Source: Bimastos eiseni (Eukaryota > Annelida > Clitellata > Crassiclitellata > Lumbricidae). Taken from it: DNA of 64,000 bases. The DNA lies in the NCBI GenBank assembly GCA_959347315.1, contig OY365810.1, positions 13,943,961-14,007,960 on the forward strand. Direction: 5' to 3'. A program made the position numbers and the translations under genes. The stretch's first letter is position 1, and each line of letters starts with the position of its first letter. This document shows, in pieces, positions 24,321 through 36,617 of the stretch. The notes under the pieces are model-generated. The model was not told where the DNA came from and ran no database searches. It was given only the letters and a program-made list of their open reading frames with translations.

Positions 24321-25320
24321 TTGGTAGTCGTCGGTGACCTCAATCTGCATCTGGAGGATCCTGTCCTCGCCGAATTCAACTCCATGGTCGAACAGTTCGG
24401 TCTAAAGCAGCACGCCGCTGAATCTACCCATCAGCATGATGGATGGCTAGATGTCATCGTGACGAGGGATGACTCGATGGTTGCCAACCTGACCATTCAT
24501 ACACCTACTCTCTCCGACCATGGTCTTGTCGTCGGCACTGTTACCTTTCTCCACGAATCGACAGACCAGGTCATCAGGTTCGTCCGTGGACGGAAGAAGC
24601 TGGACAATGTGTCATTTGGAGAGACTCTTAGCGCTCATTCTTCTGTCGCCTACTCTGCGTCCTTTGCTGGTTTGTCAACTTCTGACCTGTTCGCAGCCTA
24701 TGAGGACGCTATGAGCCGTCTGGTCAATTCCTTACTCCCTCTGCGCCGTCTCAAAACGCTTTCCAACAGGCTATCACCATGGTTCGACGGTGAATGCCGG
24801 ACACTCCGTCGCCCGGCTCGACGTCTGGTGCGCCTCTACAGACGCACTAAGCTATACATGAGAACCGATTGAGCTGGATTCTTTTCTTACGGCAGATGCA
24901 CACCAGATACAGGGAACTATAGAACGTGATCGAGTACTGGGAGACAAGAATTGCTCGCTCGGCAAAAGACCCAAACGGCTCTGGGTCACATTCAATGGAT
25001 CTTTAATGTCCACAAATAGACTCCGGCTACATGTATCCATCTAAAACGGAAATTATTTGGCTTGACACTAGGCCGCAATTGGTAAGAATGCAACATCGGG
25101 CCCTTTCAGTGGTTGGCCCGACCATCTGGAATGGGCTCCCAGAGAGCTATGCCTCTTTCTGAGAAATTCCTCGCATGCATTTTATTGTTCATTTAAATCC
25201 AGTTTTTTTTCCAGCGGTAGTCAGTAGTCAGACCGGAAGCGCCTCTGAAGGGGCGCTATATCAAGGTCACATTGATTGAGTGATTGATTGATTGAATCAA
25301 AGAGTGTATACTTACAAAAA
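24321..25320 (+). mobile_element. CR1/L2-like LINE with internal deletion (endonuclease joined to 3' end)
   Basis: 24321-24870 is an open frame for the C-terminal half of an apurinic-type endonuclease: VVVGDLNLHLEDP, then LSDHGLVVG, followed by the linker SPWFDGECRTLRRPARRLVRLYRRTK-like region that precedes RT in these elements. Most of the RT is missing. At 25090-25262 the 3' end appears (WNGLP and the terminal module AAGCGCCTCTGAAGGGGCGC), followed by a GATTGATTGATTG tail. The frame is good up to 24870, suggesting moderate age. Confidence 0.85.
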
Positions 25321-25866
25321 AATCTTTAAAACAATTAGGCCTACACAACAGACCTTCTCAGAGTAGTAGAGTAAATTAATGTACACTCACAAAATAATCG
25401 TAACAAACAATATTATTAAACAACAGACTTCCTAGTACTACGTTGTATTGTATTGTATTGTTGTAACTAATCTACACTCACGATATGAATAGATTCAAAT
25501 GTATAGCATTCGGGTGATAAAACCACTCCGAGTTAGTGCATCAGCACGCTGGATCTCTCGATTGTGCGATTGAGGACGGAGGGAATATTAATAGTATATT
25601 TACAAAATTATGACTATATGCTAACAAGGTCAATGCTTGATAGAGCCTACAATACAATGACCCGAAATTAAGCAAGCTATGGTCACAAAGCCAACAAATG
25701 GGCGGTCATTTTTCAAAACAAGTTAATCAGCGTTCATATTCATGACAAATCCATCCATGTTTAGGGCGACACTTCTAATTAGTTGGTGTGAAATCAGTTG
25801 AGGAGCCAGCGTCAAACCCAAGGACCAAGTATATAGGCCTATACTGTTGTAGCCGAATGCAGTGAT
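25321..25866. other. AT-rich non-coding stretch
   Basis: A TTGTATTGTATTG run lies near 25444. Nothing else is recognised. Confidence 0.4.
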
Positions 25867-26217
25867 TAGGTCTGCCGCTAACGAGTAGTTTTGGAGTCGA
25901 GTACTCGGTCGAGTAGCTTAGCGAGTACTCGAGTACTTGTTAATATCGGAAGTGCTTAACACAAGCTGCATGGCTTATACTATATAGCTAGCTAGTATGT
26001 ACCATGCTAGAGGCTATAGATAGGCTAAGCAGATCACACATACATGTAGCATAGGTTCCAATTAAAACTCTGGCGCACCAATAACGTTAAGTCTGGAACT
26101 GGAAATTGCAATTTTCAGACCGGAAGTGGAAGTATGCGAGTACTCGAGTAAAAAAATTACTCGGATATTTTTTGGAGTCGAGTACTCCCGAGTATTCGGG
26201 TACTCGCTGCAGCCCTA
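25867..26217. mobile_element. hAT miniature element, 351 bp
   Basis: The ends TAGGTCTGCCGCTAACGAGTA and TACTCGCTGCAGCCCTA are imperfect inverses, dense in GAGTACTCG motifs. The flanking 8-bp repeat GCAGTGAT is perfect (25859-25866 and 26218-26225). No transposase. It lies about 280 bp upstream of the TATA-like box of the ankyrin gene. Confidence 0.9.
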
Positions 26218-26225
26218 GCAGTGAT

Positions 26226-26738
26226 CTCTATCAGTTGTTGAATGCAAGGCGCTAAACTGAACTCAACGTAAGGTTGACACTCACAAAATGTGGTGGCTAC
26301 GCCTAGAAACATGTCGCGACATGTTCTATTGACGATAACGCTGTAAGCTTACAGTAAACGCTGTAGAAAAATAATTAATGGGAATCGCATAGAAGTGATG
26401 TTTACGATGATAACATTAGAAATATACATTAGAAATTGGAAATTGGAAAACTTTACATCTAGGCCTATTGTAGGAGTGAAGACGCGAAAAGCGTATAAAG
26501 TATTGCTTTAATTGAGCGATTCGTGTCAAATCCCTGCAACAGCGAAGGACTCTGGGATATGTTTACCTTGGAGAAATGATTGCGGATACGAGGATATGTT
26601 GTAGCTATTCCTTGAGACGAAAATGCTCTCCATTTACCAGTTTAGAAGACGGTTTCAATTTTTAAACCCTTCGTTCGAAAATCCAGGACATGCTGATGGT
26701 TTCCAAAGGTCTGCTTAAACTTTAACAGAAGGTGGAGG
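26226..26738 (+). promoter_or_regulatory. Putative promoter and 5' UTR of the ankyrin-repeat gene
   Basis: A TATAAAG box at 26494-26500 would place a start near 26525, leaving a 5' UTR of about 210 bases. A TGA in frame with the chosen start codon lies about 48 bases upstream of it. Several short upstream ATGs occur. The TSS is inferred. Confidence 0.35.
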
Positions 26739-29700
26739 ATGGTTAAAAGACGTGGTAAGTGTTGTCTGTGTTGGTGTATAAGCGCAATCGAATTTATCTA
26801 GCACTACTTCATCTAGTTATGCGTCAATTCATCTAGATGGGTTGTCCATAGGTATAAAGCGAAGAACAAAACCAGGGTGCCAGAATACTAGAGTGTTTAA
26901 GTACTGGTCGACGTCGTCTTGGCTATTATACAGTTATTGCATTTCACCCTCGTTGCTTGGACGAGAGGTAAAAATACCCCCCGTGTGCCGAAAGACGTAA
27001 CACGTAGGCCTAACACGTTTTACTGCAATTGTCATTTATGCACTAGATTCATTCTTGCAATGACTGGAATTTGCAATAATATGAATTACGTTTATCAAGA
27101 AAATTGCTGTGGTTGTTTATTTTTGTTTTCATAGATCTGGAATACTTAGTATGCCAGAAATTTATGGGTACTTGGAACTTAATGGTATTGTTCACAAGGC
27201 CCTTATCAAAAACAGTTTGAAAATGTCAACAGCCTCAAAGTTTGTGCTGTCAAAAAGCAGTTTCTGTTGTCCAGTAAATGTTGGTGTGTGACCTGATGAG
27301 GGTTGCCACCGACCTATGTCTGTACCCGTTTCGTAAAGCATCTGCGAATCGAGTCAACATCACTTTCATCTCCATTATCGCTAGTTGACTCATCGCCCAA
27401 TTCATGATCATTAATATCGCCGTCAAATTCACTATAGCCAATAGACGCTTACTTAGTACTATCAGCAACTTACAAATAAGACACAAAAATGTAGCCAATA
27501 GTAGCCCAAACATATAAGAAAATACAGTACTGACTTTCACGTGCCTTGACTATGAATAATAGTCAATGCCACACTTAGCAGAGAGGTCCATATATATAGA
27601 CCTACATGACGAGCACTGCTCGTCATAAAGGCACACAGCATACAGATAATTGATGACGAGCACCACTCTTCAATACGGCAGCGAACGGGTTAACCAGCTG
27701 TGATGAAATTTATGTTTTATGTTTTATATGTAATGTATCTGATAATTTAGGAAGCGCTCATTGCAGCATTAACCCTTTAAAGTACTCTTGGTGCTAGGGA
27801 CCCTAAAGGAAAGAAAAGGTTTTGAGGTAGAGATGCAGAAGTTAGAGCAAAGAGAAAGTAGAGAGGGAATAATGCAGGCAAAGGATCTGGATTTAGGCAT
27901 TGTGGTCCAAACACTAGGAATGTAGTGGTTGAGCTGGTCAGAGAATGCAATGATGTGGCAGAAAGGGAGCAGAAATGTGGTGAGAAAGATATTTTGGGGC
28001 AAGACCCAGCTGAGATTTAAAGGCAATGGTATGTGTGGGTCATATGTGCAGCTTGCCTTTAATACTTTTTATTTAGAACAAAAAACAGTGTTTAATTTGT
28101 TAGCCAGCATAAAATACTCTTTTCACATATCGACTGTTTGTTTGAGCTCAGTGTTGATTGATTATTATTGTATTAGTGTACAATATTGATTGTTTATGTG
28201 GAACTCTATGCTTCTGTTCCACTAGACCAAGGGCCATTTTAAGGATCGAAAGTCTTGTTCACAGGATGTCAACGTCGATCTAGATCAGGTTTTAACTAGA
28301 GCTGTACCGAATATTCACTTCGGAGCCGAATAGTGGGCCAAATAGATGTTCGGTATTCGGCCGAACAGTAGCGATCGCTTCGAATACGAATAGTGGTCAC
28401 GTGACATCTGCTTCTGCACATGTGGCTGCTATTATATTGAGTTGACTGAAGTAACTCCCCACTCCTTGGACAACGGTATCGCAGTGTCGGCCATATCATT
28501 TCTAAGTTTACTTAAATTAGTTCCATTCCTAGTTTACACAGACTGGCAGAAGGATGAAAAAATTATATGTCATTATCTGTTTGCATTTTGTTTATATATA
28601 AAATTGACTGAACTGAAATGTTTGGTCACACTTGAAATTTTGAATTTTGTTGGTAGACCTATTTTGTACACTATTCGTATTCATCCATATAGTTGGTCAA
28701 ATTATTCGTATTCGGCCGAATAGTGAAAATCACCTATTCGGTGCAGTCCTAGTTTTAACTGAAGAATCATTTGATGAATTAGACTTGTCACATAATAGAG
28801 GATTCTATAACTCACTGAACAGTTGGAGGAAGACAGTGCCAGTCAGATTTATTACCTGGCTGTTAAATTTCACACCTGATGATGATCTCACTCACAGGTG
28901 GTCAACTCGTCAAGCAATCCCATGATTTTACTGTTTGATTCCTGACTATAATGTGCAAAGTTCTGTTAAAGTTTGTCTGTATACATCAGCCACATCACTT
29001 GACCTTTATGATCGCTTGTCCGACTTGGACTCTTTGTAAGGACTGCGAAGACCAAATCTCCTGCTCTTGTTTTTAGTGCTCACTCCATGGAACCAACTTC
29101 CTCCCGTGACTCATCCATCGCTTCAAGCTTGGAGCCTCCTGCATCCTTTCGCTGCTTAAAGAAAGCCTTATTTTCTCAGGGTCTCTTGTGCTGGGAACAC
29201 CTCTGACTAGTGCAGCACTATGAGTGGCACCATATAAATTTAAAAATGCAATACAGCATAATGCTTGATGGCTCCTACATCAGTTTGTGAGAAGACTGCT
29301 ATTGACTCTCTTTGTGTTGAGAAAGAACAGTCAAAACTCTCCTTGGGTAATTGGGGTGTACGTTAATTTAAATTGCTTACTTGCTTTGTACAGTCCAGTA
29401 AGTCATTTGAATCCTCAAGCTTAATTCAGACAGGAAAACAATGCCTCATTTGGACAACTTTTCGCTGGCATGAACCACATTGATCTGTTTTCCAGTATGA
29501 AGTCAATTGGTGAGGCAACAGTTGTACTCTGCCCAGGGCTTGAAGTGGGAAAAAAGAGGTGCCAGTATGGTTACAAGAACCATTCCCCTCTCCTGCCATG
29601 TGTGGCTTTTTGTCAGGAGAAGTACCGGTGTACTTGCGATCGGCCAGGAGATTTGCTGGTATGGCATACCGTTTCATACCGTCCCACTTCAAGTCCTGAC

Positions 29701-32700
29701 TCTGCCCATGGAATTAAGCAGTCATTTCAAGCCCACCATTGGTCTTCTCTTGTTTTAGACCTGCCACTTGAAACAGTCGACCATTGTACTTGCACTCACT
29801 GCATTACTCTGTTCAACTCACATTTTCAAACTGTCTAACGTTCACTTTTGTAGATAAGTTAAATACTTGAGCATAAGCAGTACTTGAAAATGCTCTATTT
29901 AAGTGTCTCAATACATAAACTTGCATGTGCATTATATATATATATATATATATACACAAAAGCATACATTAGATACACAGATGCATGCATTCATGTTGTT
30001 GTTTGCAGAATTAAATAAGTAGTGAAGAAGGGTGGCTCAAAGGTGTTGAAAGTGAGTTTCATGTCTGAGGAAAGGCATGGAAGTAGGTAATTTATTCATA
30101 AGGGACCTATAGGTTGTGCTGTTTCATAGATTTCCAGAAGGTTGCTGCACATATCCATGAATTCCTCCTTAAACTGAGCGATGAGGTGGAATGTGCAGAG
30201 CTGCGTGATGCGCTCAACCTCACCCTGCTTCAGATGCAGAGGTACTACCGGTTGATCCGAAACCGATCACAGTTCAGCGACCAGACCATCAATGCCAGCA
30301 ACGGTGCCAATGGAATCCTATCTCGGTCCCTGCGTGGAATGAGTCCTCTGACGCCATTTCGGGATGCTCCTGATAAATTCATCTGGAAATGGGTCGACCT
30401 GGAGAGTGTCCGTGCGGTCGGCGCCACTCTTCCGGCTAGACTGGACAAAGAGGAGACAACGATTCCATCTGTGATACGAGCAACGCGACAAGGAGATAGC
30501 AACCTGCTGCTGCAACTGATGGAGAGAGGTATCATTGACACATATTTGTAATATACCTGTATAGTATATACCTGTATAGTATATACCCCATTGCTGTGAT
30601 GCAATGAATGTGATGTTGTGCAGTGTAGTGTTGAAGTGTGTTTCAGTAATATACTCATTGAGCATTTTTAAGAAATCTATGTGTGGCGACCGGCGGAAAG
30701 AGGCTTCGGAGGACATGCGCCCAGTCGCCATTACATCTCGTAGGAGGGGCTGGTCGGCCGTCTCAGCTGAGACAGACATAGAAACAGCATCCGGAGGGAG
30801 GAAACACATTCTATGCATTCTCTTCAGGAATGTCTCGAGTCGACCCCGGTCCTCAGCAGATGTTAAGCCCCGTGATGAGGGGCAAATCTTTGTGGCAAAT
30901 GTGACTCTAGGAAAATGGGTTTTTTATGTTGGTGTTGCATAGCAGTGATGGAGTCTAGTCCACCTAAGCCGAGTCGAGTCCGAGTCCACCTAAGCCGAGT
31001 CCGAGTCCTGAGTTGCTAGAGTCCGAGTCCGAGTCCCAAATGTCCAAGTCCAAGTACACGAAAACACAGAATAAAAGGTCTTGTTGAAAATCAACAGTTC
31101 AATATGTCTTATATAGCACAACGAATTAACGCAGAGTGTCAAAAAATATTAGTACAATTTATCAAGAGTTACTTTAATTTATCTGAATTAGGGGCCTACA
31201 TTTCTTTGTTGTGGAGTGCGGGCACTGAAACACAGGGTCGCATTATCCGATATCTGTGTATGTGACACCTGCATAATACCCCAACCACAACCGAAGACAC
31301 GGAAGACACACCTAGCACAAGAGTACTCCACTGACCATTACCACGGTAATGATTATACCCCAGTGGGGCACAAGGGAGGCGAGAGTACAACGACCACATC
31401 TATAATTAGAAACAGCACACACACGCACACACACGCACGCACACACACACGCACGCACGCATGCACGCACTGCGCAACGTACACATACTAATTGGAAATT
31501 GGCCAAGGACACAGAGATCTCTAAATACAATCTAGGTTATAATGGTAGCCATTTTAAGTAAGTAAGCAGTGAGCACACGTAATTTCTGCGGTGAGAAAAA
31601 ATTCGAGTCGGGCTTCGAATCCGAATCCAAGTCCAAATCATTTCATTCCGAGTCCGAGACCTCCGAAAAACCGTCCCGAGTTGGACTTGAGTACCACATC
31701 ACTGTTGCATAGTTACCCTTAACCTAGAAAATACAACGCATAACAACACTCTCATTTTGTTAAAAAGTTTGGTGATGAAACATTTAGCAACAATTGAAGC
31801 CTTTAGTAGGGTCACCAAATTGTGGAGAGATAATTAAATAGTAGTGGATAATGAATTGGGTATATTAAACAATAGAAGGTGGTAAAGTTTCTAGACTTTA
31901 ACTATTTAATTAATTGGACATAAAAACAGTAAACAATTAGAGACACTTCATGTAGAGTGGATCAAAAGGTGTTTATGGAGTCGATCTATAAACATTTCAT
32001 AGTGGTTTATATTTTGTATCTTGGAGTGGTAGGAAATCCGAGGCCATGAGAAGTAGTCTCTTATCTTTAAGTAGAGATAGGTCAACTGATTTAAAGCTCA
32101 TATATACATTATACATGCAAGTTATTAGTCAGATTTTTCCAATGAATTATTGCCTGAAAGTGCAGTGAATGCAGTTTGGGTGCTATATGTTGGTGAGTGG
32201 GGTTCTGTGCATAGCTCTGTCCACAGAATGTATGTTCTACCATCTGCTCAGTGAGGATTTTGTCAAATTCTTTGTGATCCAAGTGAATGGTTGCTCGTGA
32301 GAACCAAACTCCATTCAGCACTACGTTGTGGGTCTGTGTGATGACAGTAATCTCAATATAAATCACGAGAACGTCTCTTGATCAATTGACTGCCATTTCA
32401 GATTTTCTCTTCCTTTGTAACCACCGTCGTTGTACGGTCAATGTTCTGTAACGATTTACCTGGAAGAAATCCAATTATGGTGTGGATGTTTTTGTGTTTG
32501 CACGTGCATCAACCTTTGTTTGTCTTTAGAATAATCTCTGTCTCGATCTATTTTTACAATCTTTACTTCTCGGCAATGTGAGCTCTCTTGCTCTCAACTT
32601 CCCCCAATTTTCGGCACGTTTTTGGCCGGATAGGTTGATAATGTTTTGTGCTGTTACCAAGGTCTGGCAGCGAGTTCAGACAGGCTGGATCAATAATGAA

Positions 32701-35700
32701 CCGTTTGAATGCCTGAGCACGTCGTGTTGATTCCTTGCACCAGCGCCCGACCATTATTTATCGTCCAACCATCGGCATTTTTTTATTGCTGGCTGTGGCT
32801 TATAACATAATTGTGGGATGATTAATAACAGAGAATTGTACAAAATATTCATAAACAATTAGAATTGTTAATTAAGTCATTGTTATTAAAATGACAAAGC
32901 ATGGATCGAAGGTACTGTGCTGAGCAATAGGGAGTGATGTACCTGCTCAGGGACCCTGAGCAACCATCTCTAGTTGTCTCTGTTGTGGCAGTCTTGGGTG
33001 GCTAGTAATAACATTTTGACTGTTATCCATTTAGTTTAGTAGCTAATTGGTTAATTAATAATCATAGTGACTGTATGCACGGTGTTAGCATCGTGTTTGA
33101 CTCCACCTTGCGTTTTTTGTTCGCACTTGTGCATGATGCAAATCAGCTCAAATTCACATACCAGACATTTGTAGAGCTTGACTTCATTTGCCCCAGAGTG
33201 TCTTAATCCCGATAGCTATCTTGGTCTTTTTGTGTAATTACTACTAAATCACTTCTCATTGTTATTACTAAGGGAAATCAGCATGGTTCAGAACCCTCAT
33301 GCCAGGGCCAGAACGAAGACCCGTATCGGCATAATATCCCGTATTTGAGTTATCACAATCCCCATTGAGCAAAGAATCAATTTCAGAATCTGTCTCAGTG
33401 TTATATTTAACTATCATGCTGCCATCTTCTTTGTTTTTTCTCATCTCTCACTCAAACAATGGACACTGGCTTTTATACATATATATTTATATTGTATATA
33501 TATATATATATCAATTATTACTTAGCAATTATATATATATGATATATATATTTATATAATAGTATATATTTTAGCTCTTGGGCTTCTCCAGCAGATTCTT
33601 TCTGATTTTATTTTGCGTTATGTGATCATTGATCGATCGATGTCTTTGATATAAGTATGATGACACTGTGGTGGTCATTTAATTAGCTTAGTTTGACCAA
33701 TCAGTTTGGCTTACTTAGCAATTATTATGAGTATTTGGTAATGTTTCTTGGTATGAACAACCAGTTAGGCTCACTAAGTACATACAGTCAATTAGGAATG
33801 TTATTGCATTATCGTTATTGTCATTTTATGTTAAGCTGCTGTGTCACAATTATTTCTTTTACCTTTCTTGCGGTAATTTCGGTGTGACCTTGTGCACATT
33901 ACGAATTTAATTAATTATAATAATAACTTGTTTTATATGATGTTGTTTTATGGAAAAGGGCTGCTTTTTTGTAGTGGTTAGTGATGGTCTAATCTTAATC
34001 AGTGACTTTTAAGTCCTCCTTCAATTCAAATATCTTAATTGTTAACCTTTTCTGTGTATTATGTCTTTTCACAAGACTTATGATTTCAAGAAGATGGTTG
34101 AGTTATTTTCTATCATACTCGCGCATAGTCCTTGGGTTTCTGAGGCTGTCAGAGACTGGCTCTCTTCTATTTAACAGATGTAATCTCTTAACTACAACTA
34201 TCTTTGTGGCTACACTTAGTATTCTAGCCACAATATATTGGTGACTCTTAGGTTGGCATGTTGGGGTGCCCTTGTGAGTTACTTAATGGGTGATATACAA
34301 GTGCTTTGATACATACATACATATCTACTTACATACGTACGTACGTACGTATAATAATACTTACGTACATATGTACCTATCGTATACTGTGATGTGAATT
34401 TGATACTGGTACAGTGGTACTGTCGGATTTTGAGTAGAATTACATAAAATGCAATTTAGCACATGTATGTATTTGTGGCACTGCATTTCAAAATCTGAAA
34501 GGCAATCAGATGATTTCAGAGAGATTTTCTATGTAGACAAAAGATTCTTGGGTCTTGCCTTGGATTCAGCTGCATCTCAACATGTTGAATTTCATTGTTT
34601 CCTGCTTTTCGTTCAGATCCTGACTCCGTATCGGCTCGGGATGCTCTCGGAAGAAGCGCCATTGTCTACGCAGTTCAATTCTCTTGTCTTGATACTCTTC
34701 AACTGCTTCTTGAACAGGGAGCAGATGTCAACTCCATTGCAAATGGTTAGTCAGGATGTCATCAGTTAATCTCATACAATCTTACTTCTAGTTTGCTGTT
34801 CTGGAATGCTGATTTTACTCTTGAAATTGATCTTTCAATAGTTAGCCTTTTGCTGCCTCAGAATTTTTTAATATAATACAAGATTATTATTTTTACACAA
34901 GCAGCATCAAAGCATTGATTGATGATCCACGATAGTGTCTGTGACAACGATTGCAAGATACAATGTCCGATTGTTCAGACCAGACCGACTCACCAGTGTG
35001 TCTCAGACTTTTTGGTCGTGGGACCGACTTCGGAAAATCTTTGAATGCCCGCGACCCACCTCACAAAGGCGAACAATATTGTGTTAAAATTTAATTAGCA
35101 TTTCAACATCAATTTTCAATGCATGCATTCAATATACTCGATATAAGGAAGAGACTGAACTAGGCTCTACTCATTGGAGTATACTATACTGGCAATACAA
35201 CAAAGAAGGTCAAAAGAACAGTTTCATTTTGTTTTTCTGAATTTAATGGAACTATTTTTAAACAGACCTGAAGCATGGTGACCCACATGACAAGACGCCA
35301 TGACCCACTTTAGGTCGGGACCCATAGTTTGGGAAACACTGGTCCAGACATCACTTGAGCCACCAGGTCAATCTGTGACATACAGCCATTCGATTGATGG
35401 TAGAACCCATTTCTGGTGATCGTAATTGTAATCGTAATCTCAACATTTCTGAACATTTCCCAGGTATCTCTTTCAGTTTTTCTGACATAGGTCTGTAGGT
35501 GTGAGCCACCACCTGTCATCCCCTGGGAGAGATGGACCATTCCAAGATCGAAAGGGCATTAAGCACGAAAGGATATAACCATCTGAAGATGTAAATCCAC
35601 AGCAGACTGGAGAGAATAGCTTGTAAATGTAAAATCGATCGCAGTAACAGTCCAAAAGCTAAGGATTACGGAACAAGTGTTGGAAAAACTGGATATGATG

Positions 35701-36576
35701 CTTCTGTCAGACAGGCAGTGAAGATAAATCGACAGAGACCCATGTTCCAATAATAGTCACTGAAATGGTTTTGTTTTGCTATTCTGTTCGTTAATTATGT
35801 AATTGATTAGTGAAGCGTGAATGTGCCAGCGCTCATTATTGGTTTTATTGTTTGTGATTAGATGGGTCAACTGCTGTGCATTATGCTTGCCACAATGGAA
35901 ATCATGAGGCCTTGCAAATCCTCATACAGTATGAAGCTGACTTGACAGTCCAGGACATGAGGAGTCGGGCTCCCATTCACTGGGCCTGCACGACGAAATC
36001 TAAAGAATGCTTGCAGGTCTGTGCCTTTTGTAGCCATCAACCTTGTTTAGCAGCTCGTTCTTTCGATGGGTCAATATGACATTGAAATTACCTGTAACCA
36101 GCAGAGTATCTGCTTGCTAGTTCAGCAAAAATGTCCTTTATTGTGTGACGTTCCATTAGCAATACCCATTTGCTGCAATATTTCTTTCCCAATATTGACA
36201 AGATGTTGCTGGAGTTGTATGTTACCTGTTATGCATGTGCAAAATAGATCATTGACCATGCACATATATCTAATTGAGGCTGTTATAACACTGAGGAAAA
36301 TTCGTGGTGAAGATGACGATGATATGGTATAGATGATTGTGATGTAAAAATTGATATGAGACACACACATCAAAACTTACTGGTTATCCTTTAGTTGAAG
36401 GCTAGCAAACCATTTATTAAGAGTGAGCATCAATGCTATAAGATCACAATAACAGCAGTTTATGCAAACTCAAACACATTGAGTTGAGTGGCTGGATAGA
36501 CCTTCTTCTAGATGGTATTTTGTGATAATAATGATTCAGAAATGAAATGCAATGTATGAAACTATAATACACGATG

Positions 36577-36617
<41 letters not shown>

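Larger units (their letters stand above)
26755..30129 (+). other. Intron 1 of the ankyrin gene
   Basis: A 3.4-kb intron. At 27750-28060 there is purine-rich repeat-like sequence. It holds hAT elements at 28297-28751 and 29534-29698 and a LINE 3' end at 29070-29255. An open frame reading EESFDELDLSHNRGFYNSL follows the first hAT element (28760-28925) and may be a fragment of another transposon; I cannot place it. Confidence 0.7.

Noticed and set aside
28647..28925. 92-residue plus-strand frame as an extra exon of the ankyrin gene
   Set aside because: It starts inside a hAT element, and the exon chain 26754 to 30130 is already phase-consistent without it.
29470..29838. 122-residue plus-strand frame
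   Set aside because: Overlaps the hAT element at 29534-29698 entirely in its centre; no splice sites or known motifs.
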